DNA from: Syntrophorhabdus sp.
GTDB taxonomy: Bacteria > Desulfobacterota > BSN033 > UBA1163
Assembly (NCBI GenBank): GCA_020724025.1
Contig: DYHU01000107.1
Span: 1-11,373 of the forward strand
Length of the DNA: 11,373 nucleotides
Reading direction: 5' to 3'
Shown: positions 9,914 to 11,373 of the stretch, piece by piece
Position numbering within the stretch: position 1 is the first letter of the stretch
How the letters are laid out: the number at the start of each line of letters is the position of its first letter
Made by a program: the position numbers and the translations under genes
The notes under the pieces: model-generated
Databases searched by the model: none
What the model saw: only the letters and a program-made list of their open reading frames with translations
What the model was told of the DNA's origin: nothing

Positions 9914-9940
9914 AAATAATATGGTAAAAGAGGTGAGAGT

Positions 9941-10129
9941 ATGCCTGTCGAAGTCTCCGTGAAAGTGGATTTTTTGCCTTTTGCGACTTTTAATTTCCAG
10001 TTCACGCCTGCCACGCAACAGGGTGATAAGATCAAAGAACTGAAAGAGAAGCTTTCTTGGCCATACGAACTACCTGAGCAAACCGGAGCACTCAGAGGTC
10101 CTGTGAGTTTATGGAGCACCAGTGGTTGA
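9941..10129 (+). CDS. Small protein of unknown function, 62 residues
   Basis: No family was recognised. The case for a gene is its position: GAGGTGAG (9930-9937) lies just ahead of the ATG, and a near-consensus promoter is immediately upstream. The first 23 residues alternate polar and nonpolar side chains (VEVSVKVDFLPFATFNFQF), as in beta strands. A charged segment KIKELKEKLSWP (30-41) follows, and the tail is Gly/Ser-rich. No Cys, no signal peptide and no membrane helix are visible. It lies 133 bases after the proteinase gene in the same direction but on its own promoter. It could be a complete small protein or the surviving start of a longer lost gene. The opposite-strand frame across the same bases lacks a ribosome site and was not accepted. 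Confidence 0.55.
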   Translation: MPVEVSVKVDFLPFATFNFQFTPATQQGDKIKELKEKLSWPYELPEQTGALRGPVSLWSTSG

Positions 10130-10233
10130 TCTTATCTGGGCTTCTTAGAATGGCCTGCCTTTATTGCACATTCCTGCCCGTAATCGTTACCTTTCAGGGC
10201 TAACTTCAACTGAACCTTTGTAGGTGCTAAGAG

Positions 10234-10261
10234 GGAATGCCTGAGAAGTGAGAATCATTCC
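10234..10261. repeat. Short inverted repeat at the end of the minus-strand ABC gene
   Basis: GGAATG (10234-10239) and CATTCC (10256-10261) can pair around a 16-base loop that spans the stop codon of the minus-strand ABC gene. Neither strand shows a T-run beside it, so terminator function is doubtful. The remainder of the convergent gap 10130-10254 shows nothing else. Confidence 0.3.
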
Positions 10262-11352
10262 TTAAATGGAATGGCAACGATATCTTCTGGAGAAAATGTG
10301 ATGGAAACCCGTTCTCCCTCCTTAAAAAGTGTTTTCTTTCTCGGGTTGACCATGTTGACTTTCAATCGCTTATTGCCGGAAACTTCCACCTCGTACTGGA
10401 CCAGAGAACCAAGATAAGCAGATGCCCTGACCGTTCCTGCAATTTGGTTCCCATCTGCCGGTTTTTCACCGGCAAAGGAAAGTTGAATCGATTCCGGCCG
10501 GATATTGAGAAGATAACTTGATCCGACCATCATCGAAGGTTCATCCTGTTTATTGACGGATAGGGAAAAACCCTCTTCCGTTTTGATACGAACCCGGTCT
10601 GCCATTAGTTCTATTACCTGGGCCTTAAAAAAATTGGAGGTCCCCACAAAATCGGCCACCTCACGGCTTTTTGGGTTTTCATAGATCTCCTTCGGAGTGC
10701 CCTCCTGGATTACCCTTCCCTTAGATATGACAGCGATCCTTGTGGACAGGGTCAAAGCCTCCTCCTGGTCATGGGTGACATAAATGGAAGTGATGCCCAG
10801 ATCCCTTTGAATCCGGACCAGTTCATGTCTCATCTGAATCCTAAGCTTTGCATCCAGATTGCTCAACGGCTCATCCAAAAGAAGGAGCCTGGGTTCAATA
10901 ACCAGGGTCCTTGCTAAGGCGACACGCTGCTGTTGTCCTCCTGAGAGTTCGGAAGGTTTTCTCTTCTCCAGCCCCCCGAGATTCACTATGGAGAGGGCTT
11001 GAAGAGTCTTCTCCCGGACAATCGATTTTGGAAGGTTTCTCTCTTTAAGCCCAAAGGCCACATTCTCAAAGACGGGCATATGAGGCCACAGGGCATAATT
11101 TTGAAAAACCATCCCGACATCCCTCTTCCAGGGTGGCACCTGGCTGACCTCTTTCTCGTCGAAAAGAATCTCTCCCCCATCCGGCCGGGTGAATCCGGCA
11201 ATCATTCGAAGAATGGTCGTCTTACCACACCCACTCGGCCCGAGAAATGTAAAAAAATCTCCCCTCGAAATCGTCAGGCTGACATCTTTCACAGCCGCTG
11301 TCTCCCCAAAACTTTTTTTCAGATTAATGAGCCGGACTTCTGTGGCATTCAT
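10255..11352 (-). CDS. ABC importer ATP-binding protein, PotA/FbpC-like
   Basis: This 365-residue cytoplasmic ATPase would energise a binding-protein-dependent importer. Motifs are Walker A GPSGCGKTT (38-46), Q-loop Gln84 in MVFQNYALWPHM, signature LSGGQQQR (136-143), Walker B LLLLDE (156-161) and switch His194 in VTHDQEEA. After about residue 240 comes a C-terminal TOBE-type regulatory domain, with 'NIRPESIQL' (283-291) and 'GTVRASAYLGSLVQYEVEV' (306-324). This architecture and the 'ALWPHMPVFENVAFGL' stretch fit the PotA/FbpC/CysA-like group, whose substrates include polyamines, ferric iron, phosphonates and thiamine; the substrate cannot be chosen here. The start ATG lies 21 bases from the window edge, with GAAAAGAAG just upstream of it. 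The permease and binding-protein genes are expected outside the window or elsewhere. Confidence 0.93.
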   Translation of the reverse strand: MNATEVRLINLKKSFGETAAVKDVSLTISRGDFFTFLGPSGCGKTTILRMIAGFTRPDGGEILFDEKEVSQVPPWKRDVGMVFQNYALWPHMPVFENVAFGLKERNLPKSIVREKTLQALSIVNLGGLEKRKPSELSGGQQQRVALARTLVIEPRLLLLDEPLSNLDAKLRIQMRHELVRIQRDLGITSIYVTHDQEEALTLSTRIAVISKGRVIQEGTPKEIYENPKSREVADFVGTSNFFKAQVIELMADRVRIKTEEGFSLSVNKQDEPSMMVGSSYLLNIRPESIQLSFAGEKPADGNQIAGTVRASAYLGSLVQYEVEVSGNKRLKVNMVNPRKKTLFKEGERVSITFSPEDIVAIPFKE

Positions 11353-11373
11353 CTTCTTTTCACCCCCACCCCC

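Noticed and set aside
9898..10119. A minus-strand open frame of 73 codons opposite the small gene.
   Set aside because: It has no ribosome site or promoter in that direction; the plus-strand frame has both.
10130..10183. Continuation of the 62-residue frame beyond its TGA for 17 codons.
   Set aside because: It is short, has no recognisable motif, and there is no independent sign of recoding or a selenocysteine signal.
7592..10254. Reading hicBA, the proteinase and the small gene as one multi-gene defence system.
   Set aside because: Each has its own promoter and there is no overlap or shared domain logic; only proximity supports it, so it is listed as a neighbourhood observation.

Overview
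The window looks like chromosomal DNA from a Gram-negative bacterium of moderate GC. The GlnB/GlnD pair with tandem ACT domains, a periplasmic adaptor next to MacB-type permeases, and scattered intergenic palindromes would suit a deltaproteobacterial (Desulfobacterota-like) lineage. That placement is an inference from gene style and layout. No rRNA, tRNA, insertion sequence, CRISPR array or replication origin was recognised.

Left part (1-3120), nitrogen sensing: the last 57 residues of an AmtB ammonium transporter, then the P-II signal protein GlnB, then GlnD, the bifunctional uridylyltransferase/uridylyl-removing enzyme that modifies P-II. glnB and glnD overlap by 11 bases, so the signal protein and its modifying enzyme are probably translated together. 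A perfect 14-bp palindrome separates amtB from glnB.

Centre (3292-7591), an export system: a membrane-anchored HlyD/AcrA-type periplasmic adaptor, a LolD/MacB-type ATPase, and two different FtsX/MacB-type permeases. The last three genes are tightly coupled (26-base overlap, then direct abutment). A long imperfect hairpin made of GGTTGA/GGTTTA-like units sits between the adaptor and the ATPase. No outer-membrane channel gene is present.

Right-centre (about 7592-10254), an accessory-looking segment: three short transcription units, each with its own near-consensus sigma-70-type promoter with a perfect TTGACA -35 box. They are a hicB-hicA toxin-antitoxin pair, a cytoplasmic SDH-family Clp-fold serine proteinase with a Pro/Gln-rich tail, and an unrecognised 62-residue protein. 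This includes a roughly 340-base AT-rich gap with no convincing gene. The proteinase and the small protein are the least understood part of the window and the best candidates for something undescribed, but the sequence alone does not show that they form a system.

Right end (10255-11352, minus strand): a PotA/FbpC-like ABC importer ATPase with a C-terminal TOBE-type domain. Its permease and binding-protein partners are not in the window.
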